A stretch of DNA of 64,000 bases from Theobroma cacao (GCF_000208745.1 NC_030859.1:10628005-10692004), one strand, 5' to 3'. Shown: positions 47,666 to 59,206, counted from the stretch's first letter. Translations and numbers: made by a program. The notes: generated from the sequence alone by a model not told the origin.

Positions 47666-49618
47666 TCAAAAGAGGGGGATTCTACTCATCGGATGAAGCT
47701 GAGGGAGAGGATTCAGTTCCATAGAAAGGGTTAAGAGGAAACGGAGAGGGTTCTTGGAGAGGAGATGACTTTCTAGGAGAGGATTCTGGAGTAGATTTGT
47801 CTGACATATGAATTGGATTGTGAGGAGAAGAGGCTGAAACTGGTTTGGACTTTTTTGCCAATTTGAAAGACTTTTTTTTTTTAGAAAAGTTGTCTTGGTT
47901 GGCATAGTCTTCCTTCCTTTGGTTGGTTGTATTTCCTCAGCTGGTGGTGCTGTGGTAGCTTCTGGTTTCCCTATTTTTGTCTTTAGTTTGGGAGTTGAAG
48001 TAGGTTTTTTTCTTTTTCCAACCTTCTAAATTGTTGTCTTGCCAGTGTCTTTTTCAGCTTGTTCTTCTCTGACCATCTAATGAAAAATGTCCATAATAGA
48101 AATTTTCTCTGAATTTGGAGAAGAGGCTTGCTGTTTCTCAGTTTCTGCACCAGCTACTTCAGTCCCTTGTTATGAGTCATTTTTACTTTGAGGTTCAAGG
48201 GAAGGTGATTTGGCTAGCTGTTTAACTCCTTGTGGGGAGTCCTCAGTTTGTATAACATGACTGGCAGACTTGTAGGTAGAGCCTTCTGCTTGAGTGTCAG
48301 AACTTGCAGACTTCTCTGCTGGCTCTGCTGAATCTTTAGCACCTTGCTGTGTAAGTGCAGTGCTGGATGTGGCAAAACTGTCTGCAGCCACAAGTTCAGA
48401 CCCCATGTTTTCCTTTTTCTTCAGCTTGTTTTCTAACTCAGTGATTTTGTCTTCCATCTTCTGTATCTTCACTCCTTAGTCAGTTAGCTTACCATCAATC
48501 TTCATAAACAGATTAAAAATCATCTCATTCAAAAATCTGGAAGGAGCTTCTTCAAGTTGAGCAAGCAGACTGTGATTTTTCCTTGGGCCAATTTTGGAGG
48601 TTTTGATAAACTTCTCCCCATCGAGCACATACCCCATCTTAATTAAGTTGCTATAATAAATGGCTTGGTCTCTGGTTTTCACCAGGTCCATATCATACCT
48701 TTTAGCCCATATTCTTTTTTTCTGCACAAGGGATGTAATCACATTCCCATATGGCGGATTTATCTTATCAAGTCTGCAGGCATTTCTCATTTTCTTAATC
48801 ATAAATCTCCCCAAATTTAGAGACACTCCATTAAAAGCATGCTCCATCAGCTAAAGATCTTGGAGGCTGATGTAGCTAAGACTTCCACTCTTCCCTTGAA
48901 TATTTGCTGCAATGAAGTAATGTAGTATCCTAATCTGTGGATTGATTATTAGACCAGAATTGCTTTTAGAGGAGTATTTTTCTTTTCTTCCAATGATAAT
49001 CTCCTATAGTGAGGATGGATCATATTTTTCTGAAAGTTCAAATTCACCTATTTCACCCTCTATTTTCAGCAGATTTCCTAAATCTCCAATAGTCACAATA
49101 AACTCTTTTCCATTTAAATAGACATTCAGCCCATCTTTTACATAGTCATCAGATTCAACTATTTCCTTTTCTTTCAGAGCAATGTCAGAGTAAAATTCTT
49201 TAACCAGACTTGGACTATATAACCTATTCTTGAAGGTGCTGTAACCTTTAAGTTTAAGCTCATCAAAATACTCAGATAGACTGGTCTGGATTTTAATATT
49301 TTCCTTAAAACTCTTCTAATCAATAAACTTTCCGCAGGAGATTGGTGCATTTTCTATATTCTTGAATCTATACTCATGCAGCTTATTTCTAAATTTCGAA
49401 GAAGAAGAGGAGCTAATACCTTTTTGGAGTGAGGGTTCTGTCTCTTTCTTCTTGTGCATTCTTTACTTGTTTTCTCTTAGTTTTTCAACTATTTTCTTCA
49501 TTAAGGCAGGCACAATTTTTTGTTTCTTTTTCTAACTTTTTGTTCCAGTTTCTTCCTCCATTGGCCTTTTTCCTTTTTTCTTATCTGAAACTTCTTTACT
49601 CTAAGATGTTCTAGCCAT
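47666..49618 (-). pseudogene. Third ORF of the copia element (env-like position, plant transposon-protein domain)
   Basis: One frame of about 651 codons runs from an ATG at 49618 (MARTS) to the stop at 47666, interrupted by ten in-frame stops (seven TAG, three TAA) but with no frameshift. Order: basic N-terminus (DKKKGKRPMEEE); a central domain (about 49330-48480) with LVKEFYSDIALKEKEIVESD and INPQIRILHYFIAANIQG and PPYGNVITSLVQ, which resembles the 'putative plant transposon protein' domain; a predicted coiled coil (MEDKITELENKLKKKENM, about 48472-48415); then a Ser/Glu/Pro-rich tail. I see no clear signal peptide or strong membrane segment, so 'envelope' refers only to position. Its function is unknown. 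Confidence 0.65.
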
Positions 49619-49790
49619 TTTGGTTCTAGAAATTTCTGAAGGTTTGGGTCGATTTTAGAGGTAACTAGGAAGATTTAGGTTTTTGTTTTTAGAACAGCGG
49701 GTTGCAGAGGAGAGGGAAGAAAAGGTTGGCAGTAGTTATTGTTCAGAAAAACTTCTCATCTTCCTTTAAGAATCGCCATACTTGTATTTC

Positions 49791-49796
49791 TTTATA
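49791..49796 (-). promoter_or_regulatory. TATA-like box before the third ORF
   Basis: TATAAA on the minus strand, about 175 bp before the ATG at 49618 and about 150 bp after the internal palindrome module. This is a candidate internal promoter, but in AT-rich DNA such a word is easily a coincidence. Confidence 0.3.
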
Positions 49797-49944
49797 TTTT
49801 CAAATCTCCCTCTAAAATTTTGATTATTTACCTTTGGTAACTCTGCTCTTTTCCTCTTTACACCCGATAAATCAAATTTTTACCATAATTTACTTCTTTT
49901 TCATTAAACTCACTGAGTCTTATTATTTAAAGATGTCAGGCCAC

Positions 49945-49979
49945 TCTTAGTTGACTAAGAATTCCTTAGTCGACTGAAT
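49945..49979. repeat. Internal copy of the copia LTR palindrome module
   Basis: TTAGTTGACTAAG then TTAGTCGACTGA (49966-49977), resembling the paired TTAGTCGACTAA/TTGGTTGACTAA units of the LTRs, including the following ATTCTGTTT. It lies between the end of pol and the third ORF. Confidence 0.7.
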
Positions 49980-50019
49980 GCATTCTGTTTTCAATGTGAG
50001 AGTCAAAGATTTTCTTATA

Positions 50020-53000
50020 ATTCCTTCTCATTAAGCATCCCCAAATTTCTTTTAATCTCGCAAAATCTATTTTCACTCAGTGGTTTGGTAAAAATATCTG
50101 TTAATTGATGTAGAGTATTCACAAAGTCTATTTTAATGTCATTTTTCACTACATGGTCTCTAATGAAATGGTGTCTTGCACAGGATTTTTTGATATATTG
50201 ATTGCACTTGTGTTATCACAATATATTGATACATTATGCATAACTATTCCATAGTCTTTTAATTGTTGCTTGATCCAAAGGATTTATGTACAGCAGCTAC
50301 CTAATGAAACATATTCAGCCTCTGCTGTAGATAGTGCTACTGAGTTTTGCTTCTTGCTGGACCAAGACACAAGCATCCTTCCTAAAAATTGGCATGTTTC
50401 ACTAGTGTTTTTCCTATAAGTTCTGCTGCCAGCAAGTCAGCATCTGAATATCCAACTAAGTTAAGAGTTAAGTTTCTAGAATACCATATTCTTAGTTCTT
50501 AAGTGTTTATGAGGTATCTAAAAATTCTCTTAACAGCTGTTAGGTGTGTTTCCTTAGGCTATGACTGAAATCTAGCACATAAGCACACACAAAATTGTAT
50601 GTCTAGTCTACTTGCTGTTAAGTAAAGAAGAGAGCCAATCATACCTCTATAGAGCTTTTGATCTACATTTTTTCCTTTTTCATCTATGTCGAGTTTGGTA
50701 GATATACTCATTGGTGTGGATATTGATTTTAGCTTCAGCATATCATATTTCTTGAGCATATCATGAGTATATCTTTCTTGATTGATGAAGATTCCTTCCT
50801 CACTTTGCTTAATTTGAAGACCAAGGAAGTACTTCAACTCTCCCATCATGCTCATCTCAAATTCACCCTTCATTTCCTTTGCAAAGTTCTTGCATAAAGC
50901 TTCATTAATTGCACCAAATACAATATCATTTACATATATTTGCACAACAATTAAATCATTTAGATATCTCTTAATGAACAATGTAGTATCAATGCTGCCT
51001 CTATCATATCCTTTTTCAACTAGAAATTTTGAAAGCCTCTCATACCAAGCTCTAGGAGCTTGTTTCCATCCATACAATGCTTTGTGAAGCTTAAAGACAT
51101 GATCAAATTTTTCAAAATCTTCAAAACCAGGTGGTTGTTCTACAAAAACTTTTTCTTGAATTAGTCCATTCAGGAATGCACTTTTTACATCTATTTGGTA
51201 CAACTTAAAATTCATGAAGCATGCAAACGCTAGCAGCAACCTTATGGCTTCAATCCTAGCTACGGGAGCAAAGGTTTCATCATAATCTATTCCTTCTTCT
51301 TGATTGTATCCTTTTGCTACCAGCCTAGCTTTGTTTCTAACTACATTTCCTTGCTCATCTACTTTATTTCTAAATACACATTTAGTACCAACAATTGGAT
51401 GATTTGAAGGTCTAGGCACCAATGACCATACATGATTCCTAGTGAATTGATTGAGTTCTTCTTGCATAGCCATTATCCAACTTTTCTTCTTTTCAGCTTC
51501 TTCAAAGTTTTTAGGTTCAATTTGAGATATAAAAGCTGAAAACTCACAAGTTTCTCTAGTTGCTTTCCTAGTTCTAACTCCTTGTGAAATGTCACCTATT
51601 ATTTGGTCTTGTGGATGATCTCTTACAAATCTCTAACTCATTGGTAGATCATCATGTTGATTTTTTGCTCTTTGCAGATTTCCTAGAAATAGAGTTTCAT
51701 TTTCTTTTCTAGATGAGCTTTCTTCATTATTTTTATTGTTCTCTAAGTTCATTTCCTCCATTTGTTTTTCTAGGATTTCTATATCATCATCATCATCATG
51801 AACTTCTTTTTGTAATGCATTTGACTCTTCAAAAACTATATGGACTGATTCTTCCACGGTAAGGGTCCTTTTGTTAAAAGCTCTATAGGCCTTTGAGTTC
51901 AATGCATATCCTAAAAATATTGCTTCATTACTCTTTGCATCAAACTTCCCTAGGGGCTGTTTTCTATTGTTCAATACAAAGCATTTATAGCCAAAACTCC
52001 TAAGGTGAGAAATATTTAGTTTCCTACCTTTGTAAAGATCATATGGAGTCTTTGAAATCAAGGGTCTTATTGAGACTCTATTAAGGATATAAGCTGCTGT
52101 ATTTACTGCCTCAACCCAAAGATATTTAGGTAGGTTGTTCTCACATAACATGGTCCTAGCCATTTCTTTTAATGTTATGTTTTTCCTCTCTACAACTCCA
52201 TTTTGCTGGGGTGTTCTAGGTGCAGAAAAATTGTGATCTAACCTCTTTTCATTACAAAATTTCTCAAACTCATCATTCTCAGATTCTCCTCCATGGTCAC
52301 TTTTTATGCTAACTATGGCTAGTCCTTTTTCATTTTCTACTTTCTTACATTAACTTAAGAATGCTTGTAGAGCATCATTTTTATGAGCAAGGAAGTATAC
52401 CCAAGTATATCTAAAATAGTCATCAACTATTACAAAGCCATAAGATTTACCTTCTAAGCCAGTTGTGCTTATTGGACCAAATAGATCAATGTGCAACAGT
52501 TCAAGAGGTCTTAATGTTGACACTATTTTCTTAGTTTTAAAGGATGTTCTAACTTGTTTTCCTAGTTGGCAAGCATCACATATCCTATCTTTTTCAAATT
52601 TCAATTATAACAGTCCAGCAACAAGATTTTTCTTTATTAATTTAGACACAGTATGCATGCTTACATATCCTAATCTTCTATGCCATAACCAGCTATCATT
52701 CTTAGCATTTGCAGCAAAACATACATCACTATTCACATCAAGGTCTTCTAGAAAAATTACATATATGTTTTTCAACCTTTTTCCTATAAATGAGATTTTA
52801 TTTATACTCATATCAATCACTTCACACTTAGTTGAATCAAAACATACTTTAAATCCTTTATCACATAATTGACTAATACTTAGTAGATGATGCTTTAAGC
52901 CTTTAACTAGCACCACATGACTAATTTGAGTTTGGGAACTCTTACCAACCGTACCTATACCATGGATTTTGCCTTTTGAATCATCTTCGAAGGATATGGT

Positions 53001-53170
53001 TCCTCCCTTTCTTTTTTCTAACAGAGCAAAGAAATTTTCATGTCCTGTCATGTGCCGTGAACAGCCACTATCCAAGTACCAAGGTTGTTTCTTCCTTAGT
53101 TGAGCTCTTGAACATGTCTATTTTAAGTCCAGCTCAAACTATAAAACACAATTTCAATTTTTCTTTATAG
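50020..53170 (-). pseudogene. Copia pol: protease, integrase, RT, RNase H, broken by stops
   Basis: In the same frame as gag. Protease core YLDSGCSRHMTG (about 53080); pre-integrase finger with WLWHRRLGYVSMHT; integrase about 52604-51633 (CDACQLGKQ, LLHIDLFGPI, FVIVDDYFRYTWVYFL, then HGGESENDEFEKFC and the PQQNGVVERKN block). RT about 51473-50640 with VARLVAKG-type block, YDETFAPVARIEAIR, KSAFLNGLIQE and YVNDIVFG: the catalytic YVDD is YVND, a D-to-N change expected to kill the enzyme. RNase H (to about 50020) retains YSDADLLA and CDNTSAINISKNP-type pieces but is decayed. In-frame stops include those at about 52350, 51630 and 50556. Confidence 0.88.
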
Positions 53171-53243
53171 GTACCCATACTTTGATGGGTTCTTGAGTGT
53201 TAGTTGCAGCAAAGGATCCTTTAGGAACCCAAACTTTCTTAAC

Positions 53244-54695
53244 TTACTGCACGTTTCTTTTCTCAAAACAGTCATATGACAAATGACCATGTTTACCACA
53301 ATTATGACATCTAGGTAATGCTTTAGCTGAATATTTATTGTGGTATGCATCTCTTTTTGAAGATTCATTTTTCAAGCATTTAAGAGCTATGTTTTCATCA
53401 AGAGTTATTTGCAAGGCCTTAGACTTATTTTCCAGCTCTTGTTTTAAAGACTCAAAGTCTGTTTTTGAGTGTTCTAATTCAACTTGCAAAATATTTCTTT
53501 GCTGAAAAATAGAGGTTAACTCTTGTTTGATTTGTTCCAAATCATTTTTAAGTAATGCAGTATTTTTCTTCAATGACTTGTATTTTGAAAAAAGTTTTTC
53601 AAATTCATCATAAAGGCATTCATATTCATCTTGTAAATCATCATAAGAATTAATGCAGGGGGATGAGGGTACCTCTATTTCATCCTCTTGTGCCATTAAG
53701 CAGATGTTAGCTCTTTCTTCAAATTTTTCATCATTAGTTTCAGAGCTTGATGTGTCACTGTCCGACCATGCAACAGCCACCATTGCTTTCTTGGATCTCT
53801 TGTTTTTCTTGGGGGTTTCATCTTTCAGCAATGGACACTCAGACTTGAAGTGACTAGGTTTCTTGCATTCGTAGCAGATCATCTCTTCCTTTTTGTTGGA
53901 ATCATTTTTGTTCCTTATTTTCCATGAAGGACCTTGGTCTTTCCTGAAACCTCTTCTAGTTAGCCTTCAATTTCTTCTGCTCATTAGTTTTCTGAATTTT
54001 CTTGCAACTAGAGCTAAATCTTCATCATCATCACATGAAAGCTTTTTCAACTCTTCTTTAAGAATGCTGGCTTTAAGTGCAATGCTCTTTTTCTTTTCCT
54101 TTGCTTCCCTTCGGTCTTCTTCTTCTTCTTCCTTAAGCTCCAGCTCATGAGTGAGAAGAGAACCACATATCTCATCGAGAGTGATGATGTTCAGATCTTT
54201 AGCCTCTTTAATGGCAGTCACTTTTGGTTTCAGGGATTTTGGTAGGCATCTAAGTAGTCTCTTAACTAATGCATGTTTAAGGATAGGCTTGCCTAGCTGA
54301 CTTACTTTATTTGTAATGTTTGTAAACCTATCAAACATGCTGATGATGTCTTCACCGGTCTCCATTTTGAACATTTCATAACTATGAGTTAAAAGAGCAA
54401 TTTTGGACTCCTTTACTTGAGAAGTCCCTTCATGGATTATTCTAAGTTTTTTCCACACTTGTTTAGCTGTTTTACAGCTTGAGACTTTGTTACATGCAGT
54501 GGGGGTTAAGGCACAATGTAATTTGTTGATGGCCTTAAAGTTTACTCGAACTTTCTTAGTTTCAGCCTCAGTCCATTTAGACCTTGGCTTGGGCATCAAC
54601 TCATTTGTTACTACATTCACGGTTGAAGGCATAAAGGGTTCATCAGTTATGACGTCCCACATTTCATAATCTATAGCCTTAATATAGATTGACAT
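53244..54695 (-). pseudogene. Copia gag with two CCHC zinc knuckles
   Basis: Forms the nucleocapsid. The start MSIYIKAIDYEMWDVI is typical of the copia UBN2/DUF4219 gag. The helical capsid region runs to about 54150 (LRIIHEGTSQVKESKIALLT, FDRFTNITNKVSQLG). A Glu/Lys-rich stretch follows, then CYECKKPSHFKSEC (about 53876-53835) and, after a long coiled-coil region, CHNCGKHGHLSYDC (about 53310-53268); both fit CX2CX4HX4C. A TGA near 53966 splits the frame. Two widely spaced knuckles around a coiled coil are notable. Confidence 0.88.
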
Positions 54696-54830
54696 TTTAG
54701 TGCTTCAATAAGGATAATTAGAGCCATCAAACAGAGGTGGTCTGTTTGTTGATTGTCCCTCAGCAACTATGGTTTTTTGTCAAGCCATTTGGATCCTCCC
54801 AAAGGATGTTAAGCCTTAAAAAATAGGGAA

Positions 54831-54846
54831 CCTGCTCTGATACCAA
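54831..54846 (-). promoter_or_regulatory. Primer binding site of the copia element
   Basis: On the minus strand TTGGTATCAGAGCAGG follows the 5' LTR, a perfect match to the initiator tRNA-Met primer site of plant copia elements. Confidence 0.9.
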
Positions 54847-54847
54847 T

Positions 54848-55924
54848 TGTTAGTCCCGTTACTGTGTGTTAGAGGGGGTGTGAATAGCACAACTTGGCTC
54901 TTGACAATGTGTGGATCTAATTTTTAGAACTCAAGAAATTAAAAGCAGAGTATAAGATGCACAATAATTTAGAGTGGTTCGGTCCAAGACCTACATCCAC
55001 TACCTTGATTATCCAACCAAGGATTTTTCCAACGATTCACTAAGAATCAGGTGAAATTCACAAGCTTTCACCAAGCTTTTACAATGGCTTTTCATAGGCT
55101 CAACCAAAGAACCTTTACACTAGTTTTTCACGGGCTCAACTAAAACCCAAAGTGGTTTTCCAAGGCTCAACCACAACCTATAACATTCAAGCTTTCCCGA
55201 GCTTGAACAACCCCTTAGAGTGACTCCCTCACTCTAAGTATACAAGAAGAAGTGGTAAAAGAAAGTACCTATGATCACAAGTCGATTTGATTGGTACAAG
55301 ATGAGTGCTAAAAACAATGACAAAGAGTAGGCATTTAAGTGCAGACAAGTGCAGTGAAGCTTTTCTGGTTTTTCTTCTTTCTAAAGCTCAAATCTCTTTC
55401 AAAGCTTTTCAAAACTTGTTTCTCATTGTTGGAAGACCCTTTTATACTTGGAGATGCAACTTTGATAAAAATTTGACAGTTTATGGCCGTTGGAAACAGT
55501 TGAGGATGAGTTCTAGCCGTTAATCTGTCTTGTAGTGTTCTGATTCAAATTGCAGACAGAGAGCTCTTAGTCGACTAACTTGGTTGACTAAGTTTATTCT
55601 GTTTCTAGTTTGCAGATTCTGACAGAGAGCACTTAGTCGACTAACTTGGTTGACTAAGTTGGTTTTGTTTCTCAAACTCTTCAGCCCGCCATTTCTTCAA
55701 TTTGAAATTTAGTCAACCAATGTTCTTTCTTGTTAAACTAACAAGCTTCCTCTTTGTTATTCAGTTACATCTTGTTGATTTTATCCTTATTTTTCTTTCA
55801 AAAATACTCTTAGAAGATTTAAGAAATTAATTCCATGAATTAATTTCCTACACACTTAAGTAAAGGAATTAGACACAAATAAATGGGGATCTTTTATTAT
55901 CATCAAAAACTAATGGAGCCAACA
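54848..55924 (-). repeat. 5' LTR of the copia element (right in the window)
   Basis: 1,077 bp, TGTTAGTCCCG to GGAGCCAACA. Minus-strand TATA box AGTATAAAAG at 55439-55448. Perfect palindromes TTAGTCGACTAA at 55567-55578 and 55633-55644, each paired with TTGGTTGACTAA, lie about 120-200 bp upstream of the TATA box in U3. Confidence 0.92.
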
Positions 55925-55929
55925 TATAT

Positions 55930-56010
55930 TTTCATGTGACAATCATGCAAGTGACCTTCAGACTTGAGACACCAGGTTATCCTATGTGTGGAGTGTTGGA
56001 ATGGCATGAA
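55930..56010. repeat. Left arm of the large inverted repeat (second part)
   Basis: GACTTGAGACACCAGGTTAT followed by CCTATGTGTGGAGTG pairs with the reverse complement of 57310-57350. It shows that the copia element landed inside an arm that was once continuous with 45510-45827. Confidence 0.75.
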
Positions 56011-57289
56011 ACTCAAAGATAACAATTATCAAACGCAACGAAAAATAAAAATTTAAGCATACCATGCCATGCCGTCACCCATGGATCACCTTGGTGGTTT
56101 TAATACAAACAAAACTAGAATAGAAGCAATCAAAAAAATAATATTACGTATACCAAGTGATGTGGCTATCATGATGGTACCTCTTCCTTGTCCAACCCAT
56201 GTACACCACAAAGGGAGTAAAGAACTTGAGCCATTCAAATGTTTGGCCTCCAACGGTTGCATACACGATTGCACTTGAACCTTCACAAGTTGGGAGCTTT
56301 CTCAACTATGCCTTTGTACTAGCAAGGCGGACAACAACTTATCCTCCCCACACAATCACACTCCTCTTAGCTGAATCACAAAGTTGAAAAACTATTTTTC
56401 AAGTCACTCCAGAAAGTGTGTACCTAGGCTTTCTTGTTAGTTTTATGATGACTCAAAAACCAAACTTTTGTGTTTCACTTGTATTATGAGGAGTAGCTGA
56501 AAAGTGATATTTATATCTAGGTTAATTAACTTCTTAAATTGCAAATAAGGCCTCAATATTATGACCCTTTATAATATTGGCCCAACACTTAATTAAACAT
56601 TTTTAATTAAGCCATTGTAAATTAAATTTAATTTTATGTACTTTATTTGTTTTCAATTAAGGCTTTAATATTATAACTAATTATAATGTTGGCCTTATAC
56701 TTAATTAAACTATTTTAAGTAAGTCCTTAAAAGTTAAAAGCCAAGCGTATGATTTAAGTCCAACTTAAATCATCACACTTCCAATTTAATTCATAATGCA
56801 ACTTATTGTGTGTGACCCATTAGGTTCCTAATATGTTGGCAATGAAATTGAATTATAATTTTTATTAAATTAATTTATTCAATTCCATAGACCAAGATTG
56901 GCATCTAGAAATGCATTATGGCCACCCAATTTTTAGAAGAGTTAAAAGGTTCTTTGACAACCTTTCAGTATACAATCTATCAGTGTAATTCATTCCCTCA
57001 TCATATATCCTAGAAATGATAAGAGCATGGTGTAGTGTTTACTCTTATTTATCTCCATATTTGTTCTTGAAGTTAGATCATTTCTTTTATAAAGACTTAT
57101 GAAACTTTTTTTTTTAAATCTCCTAGTCACCTTGGCCAGAGACTTCAATAAGCTAATATCAACCAATAATTGTTAGGATATGTCCCCAAGTCACTTGGGG
57201 TGATAATTCCATTCTTGACCACTTATTTGCCTTCACATGCTTCATCCTATACCTAAAAGTATCTTGTTTTGGCATCCTTGGTTAGGTAA
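56011..57289. other. Loop region of the inverted repeat
   Basis: About 1.3 kb, AT-rich in its second half with repeated TTAATTAA/AATATTATAAC words. There is no convincing gene. Two terminus-like starts (TGTTGGAATGG near 55997 and TGTTAGGATATGTCCCC near 57173) suggest copia-type LTR remnants, but I cannot close either. Confidence 0.4.
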
Positions 57290-57703
57290 CTGTAGGGATG
57301 AAATCAAAGCATAGCACTCCACACATAAAACAACCTAGTGTCTCAAGTCTAGGGAGTATTTACACAACTGACACATGAAAAGCATTGCATAGACACTAAA
57401 GTGAAATACCAAATGCACTTCTCATGATGGGTCATGTTTAGTGAACTTGCTTTTCTAAGCAAGCACCAACATTCTAGTTCCAAGTATCTTTGTACTTCAA
57501 CCTATGAGATCATTTGTTTACTTTTCAACTAAGAAACATAGAATGTACTAGTCTCTAGGTATCATTAATGTCTAGTCACAATGATACATCGACTAGGAAC
57601 ATTTAGATATTATGTTTTGACGCATAGGAATCTCATAACTATAACCCATTACAGTTCCCTTGCAAGGCATATTAATAACTCTATGATATAGAGTTATTTG
57701 AGC
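57290..57703. repeat. Right arm of the large inverted repeat
   Basis: Reverse complement of 45510-45827 plus 55930-56000, about 400 bp with roughly 15-20% visible differences by eye. It ends beside the small palindrome AACTCTATGATATAGAGTT (near 57670-57690). Confidence 0.7.
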
Positions 57704-59206
57704 TTACTTTTGATAGTAATTTAGCTTAGTTCTTGTATTAATGCATAAAAATTAGTAGGTTTTATTTAATTATTTTAAATTAGTTATTTTAAGTAAGTCA
57801 ATTTAATCTTAGTTAATTTTATGCTTAATTTTGTGTTAATGTGGTTAAGATAGGTTGTTATTGATTTATTTGTGTTTTTGTAAGTGTTTGATTAAGGAAG
57901 AATTTTAATGGAAGAAGTAAAGCAATTTTGAGGTGTAGACTTTTACTACACATGTTTTGGTATTTTGATCATAACTCTCTCTACAAAACTTCAAATGCAA
58001 TAATTCTTGACCATTGGAAAGATAAGAGAAAAAGATACAACTTTCATGTTTAACACTTCATCTAGTTCAATCTGAAAGGTGGTAAAAAATCTTGTCGAAG
58101 TTACTGCATTGCAACAGTCCTAGACCAATTATGATTTCTGTTAATTAATTGGGCAAGGTTGCGACCCACGTACTCTGATGAGGAAATCCTAGCTGGAATT
58201 GACTTTTTCTTCACCTAACATGGCCTAACTTCAAAGTACTATAAAAGAAACCTTTCAAAGGACTTTGAGAGAAAAAAACTAACAAAAACACCAGATTGAC
58301 AGTTGAGAGTCAAGCCACAAAGTTATTAAAACTAAGAAGAATTTGAAGGATTCAAGGAGATTTGGAGATCAAGAATACAATTCTTGAGTTTTTCCACCTT
58401 TTTGTTACTCTTTTATTCTCTTGGTTTTGTTTTTAATGTTTAAACTTTATTCAATGATGATATGTGACTTGATAGGAAACTAAAATTTTTATCTAAGATT
58501 ATGATTGAACTCAATATGTAGTCTGATTTATTGATCTCTCTTTTACTTATATTTGATGAATTTAAGTTGTTTATTTTATTCTATTCTTAATGCTTCTAGT
58601 TGCCTGATCACCAATTAGATTGAATTGGAAACCTAGATTAAACCTTGACGAAAGAGATTTAGATAGACCTTGAATAGAATAGCATATGATCAAATGCACT
58701 TAGTTGATTAGGTGGTTTGATTTGCATAAAGGGTAGATATACAATTATAAACCATACGTAGCCTAAATTAGAGCACGAATTTAATGAGTCTTTCTTCAAT
58801 TTAATTTGCATAGACATATAGTAAATTAATTGGGAGAGGTATATTTATGAGAAACTCTATAGAGACTTATAAATAATTCAAGACTCTAGATTAGTAACTT
58901 AATCCATTAAACTAAGTTAAGAGAGAGAGACAATAATCAGATGAAGTATTGAGAGACATCATAATCTTAGGTTTGGTAGTTACTCAAATAAAATAAAATA
59001 ATTTTGCTGATAGATTTTAGATTAGTTTTAGTTATTAGTTTCAATTTTCTTTTTAATAATTTTAAATTAATTGTTTGGATAAGATTGTTTTTACAATTTT
59101 AGTAGTTAGCAATTAGGAATTAATTCAATTCTCTATGGGAATGAATTCTATTTACTATTATATTACTTGTTAACTATACGTGCACTTGCATGAGAAATCA
59201 ACAACA
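57690..59206 (+). mobile_element. Athila/Tat-like gypsy 5' LTR
   Basis: The right end is set by the primer-site motif that follows it, and the LTR ends in ACAACA. The left end is uncertain (about 57690). The sequence is AT-rich with a leader-like block near 58220-58440. No second LTR is seen in the window. Confidence 0.6.

Larger units (their letters stand above)
45828..55924 (-). mobile_element. Complete Ty1/copia element, Sirevirus-like, minus strand
   Basis: 10,097 bp with LTRs of 1,076 and 1,077 bp and a perfect TSD TATAT (45823-45827 and 55925-55929). On the minus strand the order is LTR, tRNA-Met primer site, gag with two zinc knuckles, protease, integrase, RT, RNase H, a third ORF, polypurine tract, LTR. 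The gene order, long size and extra ORF after pol fit the Sirevirus (SIRE/Maximus) lineage. Gag-pol (1,379 codons from 54695 to 50559) and the third ORF each keep one reading frame throughout, broken only by stop codons, so this is the youngest large element here. Confidence 0.92.

Noticed and set aside
47666..49618. Calling the third copia ORF a true envelope glycoprotein
   Set aside because: No signal peptide, strong membrane segment or cleavage-type motif is visible. Only the position after pol fits the env-like label.
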